A stretch of DNA of 64,000 nucleotides, taken from Chryseobacterium lactis. GTDB taxonomy: Bacteria > Bacteroidota > Bacteroidia > Flavobacteriales > Weeksellaceae. The notes under the pieces are model-generated. The model was given only the letters and a program-made list of their open reading frames with translations. It was not told the origin of the DNA and searched no databases. Made by a program: the position numbers and the translations under genes. Location of the stretch: assembly GCF_003815875.1 (NCBI RefSeq), contig NZ_CP033924.1, positions 4,526,001 to 4,590,000 of the forward strand, in the 5' to 3' direction. Positions 62,459 to 64,000 of this stretch are shown here, one piece after another. Numbering within the stretch: the stretch's first letter is position 1; every line of letters starts with the position of its first letter.

Positions 62459-62908
62459 ATGACACTTGATAATTTTAAAAAAATACATTTAGGCTCTTTA
62501 ATAAAAACAAGAGTACATGAAACAGGCACAGAAATACAAAGAATATGCAATTTTGTTGAATGTGATGAAGACGATCTTGAAAAGTTCTTTGAAAGTGAAA
62601 CTATTGATACCGGTGTCCTGTTGAGGTTTTCCAAATTACTGAAATATGATTTTTTCAGATTTTACAGCCAACATTTAATATTATTTGCTCCTGCCGGGAG
62701 TAATCACAATCCTTCTTTTGAAAAAGTTAGAAATGAATCGCCTACCCTGCCTCAGTTCAGGAAAAACATTTACAATAGAGAGATTATCATTTTCATTTTG
62801 GAACTGATTGATTCCGGTGAGAAAACAAAGCAACAAATCATGGATGACTATAAAATACCAAAAACAACTCTGTACAAATGGATCAGCAAATACAAAAAGA
62901 ACATTTGA
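62459..62908 (+). CDS. Two-HTH regulator-like protein, A type (right copy)
   Basis: This 149 aa protein is homologous to the left copy at 56016-56465 over its full length. IHLGSLIKTRVHETGTEIQR, LLKYDFFRFYSQHLILFAP and QQIMDDYKIPKTTLYKWISK correspond to the left blocks. The ATG at 62459 matches the left start. A B-type gene follows 26 bp later on the same strand, as in the left copy. Confidence 0.78.
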   Translation: MTLDNFKKIHLGSLIKTRVHETGTEIQRICNFVECDEDDLEKFFESETIDTGVLLRFSKLLKYDFFRFYSQHLILFAPAGSNHNPSFEKVRNESPTLPQFRKNIYNREIIIFILELIDSGEKTKQQIMDDYKIPKTTLYKWISKYKKNI

Positions 62909-62934
62909 TACCCAACCAATTAACACATTATTCA

Positions 62935-63279
62935 ATGGACCATTCACAGCCTGATTATAAACGAATTTATAATGATCTTCTTTCTAAAAAATATCCGCAT
63001 AAAAAAGAAGAATGTCGATCTATTCTGATGCAGGATCATATTTCCGTTTTAGACATTATGAGGCTGGATGAGATTATTTTTAACCGGAGAGATAAAGAAA
63101 CCAATATTTTTAATCAAAAAGTACGTTCGTATGATCATTCGGCTATGGCTGAAATTTTAGAATTTCAAAAGAAGAACAGGTTGAGTAATTCCCAGACTGC
63201 CAATTATTTTAAAATGAGCAGAAATACGATCACAAAATGGAAAAAAATAGCAGAAAGTAAAAAGTCTGAATTGGATTAA
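62935..63279 (+). CDS. Transposase-like HTH protein, B type (right copy)
   Basis: This 114 aa protein is homologous to the left B copy. DHSQPDYKRIYNDLLSKKYP, SYDHSAMAEILEFQKKNRLS and TANYFKMSRNTITKWKK are conserved. The ATG at 62935 gives an N-terminus equivalent to the left copy. No catalytic domain follows. It ends the rightward surface-protein group. Confidence 0.78.
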   Translation: MDHSQPDYKRIYNDLLSKKYPHKKEECRSILMQDHISVLDIMRLDEIIFNRRDKETNIFNQKVRSYDHSAMAEILEFQKKNRLSNSQTANYFKMSRNTITKWKKIAESKKSELD

Positions 63280-63364
63280 AAATATGCAACGACCTGTCTT
63301 TATGAACAAATCAGGCTGCCTTTACAAAGACAGCCTGATTTATTTTATAGTATTACGCTCACTA

Positions 63365-63772
63365 TTAAATAACCACTCCTTTAAAAGATAATGTTTTAGG
63401 AGTTTTACTCTCACTTGTCGTAACATTCACTGTTTTCATGAAAGGTCCGGCAGCGGCAGCATTAAAACTCGCTTCAATAAAACCTTTTTTACCCGGTTGA
63501 ATTGGTGTTTTTGTATAATCAGCAGTTGTACATCCGCATGAAGGGGCAACATTTTGTATAATAACCGGTTTTGCACTGGTATTGGTAAATTCAAATCTGA
63601 TTAATTTTGGTTTTCCCTGAGGAATATTACCTACATCTATAGATTCTTTATTCCATTTGATGGCATCGGCAAGTACGTTTATGACAGCGGTACCTCCATC
63701 AGAAATTACATTAGCATAAAAAGGAGAAAATGCCAATACGGCAAGTAGTGCGGTGATTTTTAAATTTTTCAT
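63365..63772 (-). CDS. DUF1573 exported protein
   Basis: This 135 aa protein has a signal peptide (KNLKITALLAVLAFSPFYA) and one DUF1573 Ig-like domain with FEFTNTSAKPVIIQNVAPSCG followed by CTTADYTKTPIQPGKKGFIE. The SCGCTT motif is the conserved signature. The function is unknown; many such proteins are abundant in Bacteroidota periplasm or surface fractions. The ATG at 63772 yields the signal peptide. Confidence 0.88.
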   Translation of the reverse strand: MKNLKITALLAVLAFSPFYANVISDGGTAVINVLADAIKWNKESIDVGNIPQGKPKLIRFEFTNTSAKPVIIQNVAPSCGCTTADYTKTPIQPGKKGFIEASFNAAAAGPFMKTVNVTTSESKTPKTLSFKGVVI

Positions 63773-63937
63773 TGTATACATTTTAATTGTTAAACGTAAG
63801 TAACAGGTGTTATCTTTATGGTAACAAATGTAATGCTGATGGATGACAGAATTTGTTAACCGCTATCTAACATTTGTTAATGAGTTGTTAATGATCAGGA
63901 ATTAGTTATTTTTTTTGGATAATATTGCTTTTGCAAA

Positions 63938-64000
63938 ATGGAAATTAAAAAGCTCAATATTATTATATCTTTAGGGTTTGTTGCGATTATCGGTATTTTA
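63938..64000 (+). CDS. N-terminus of a probable sensor histidine kinase (cut by window end)
   Basis: Only 21 codons are visible from the ATG at 63938. They read EIKKLNIIISLGFVAIIGIL, a short basic start and a transmembrane helix. The pattern resembles the first helix of Bacteroidota sensor kinases. The call is a guess from this stretch alone. The gene continues beyond the window. Confidence 0.35.
   Translation, partial: MEIKKLNIIISLGFVAIIGIL

Noticed and set aside
55580..63279. A composite transposon flanked by inverted insertion sequences
   Set aside because: The HTH proteins have no DDE catalytic domain, I see no terminal inverted repeats or target duplications, and the pairs are clearly diverged from each other.

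Overview
The window looks like a chromosomal segment of a Bacteroidota (Flavobacteriia) bacterium, most likely Chryseobacterium or a close Weeksellaceae relative. The DNA is AT-rich. Promoters have the Bacteroidota -7 box (TAnnTTTG). One protein carries a type IX secretion sorting domain. The conjugative-element genes (topB, a DUF4099/DUF3945-type protein, two HTH_17 proteins, RteC) are of the CTnDOT-like type. The genus is an inference from protein style; no rRNA or tRNA gene is present.

Region 1 (about 1-22.99 kb) is a mobile or genomic-island segment. It holds an AraC regulator, an AbiE-type toxin-antitoxin pair with two matching palindromic operators, topB, a DUF3945-type protein, two small HTH proteins and RteC. 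Next comes a probable copper-uptake module: a CNGKC small protein, a YtkA-like lipoprotein and an OprC/NosA-like TonB receptor with CxxxM and HxM motifs. A histidine-rich peptide and a second RteC follow. A long leftward metal/ion operon then holds a DUF6660-type protein, a truncated czcA, bestrophin, MgtC, a CHAD-like protein, a Zn/Cd P-type ATPase, an ATP-cone nuclease, an AAA_28 ATPase and PAP2. The segment ends abruptly inside the 3' end of a chromosomal polyphosphate kinase gene.

Region 2 (about 23-42.5 kb) is chromosomal. A GAF-like protein and an HD-PycTM membrane protein are translationally coupled. They are followed by a 1235-residue metallophosphoesterase/beta-barrel lipoprotein, two alpha/beta hydrolases (the second lacks catalytic Asp and His), DUF488, a sphingomyelinase-like enzyme, MarR with a universal stress protein, a Crp/Fnr regulator, an HxlR/azoreductase pair, RidA, a lactonase-family beta-propeller and a T9SS cargo protein.

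Region 3 (42.7-46.45 kb) is the most unusual part. Three TetR paralogues with the same HTH alternate with five short, apparently non-coding transcription units. Each unit has an AGACACT-N4-AGTGTCT-type palindrome, a TATATTTG -7 box, a conserved 140-175 nt body and an intrinsic terminator. I propose a TetR-controlled multicopy small-RNA family.

Region 4 (46.5-64 kb) has a lipoprotein, the oxidative pentose phosphate operon (gnd-zwf-pgl) and two uncharacterised genes. It also has a surface-protein locus: three tandem C1q-like secreted proteins and two modular secreted proteins with near-identical bodies and different C-termini. Two related pairs of transposase-like HTH proteins flank part of this locus as mirror images, with a TPR-LuxR membrane regulator between them. 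A DUF1573 protein and the first codons of a probable sensor kinase end the window.
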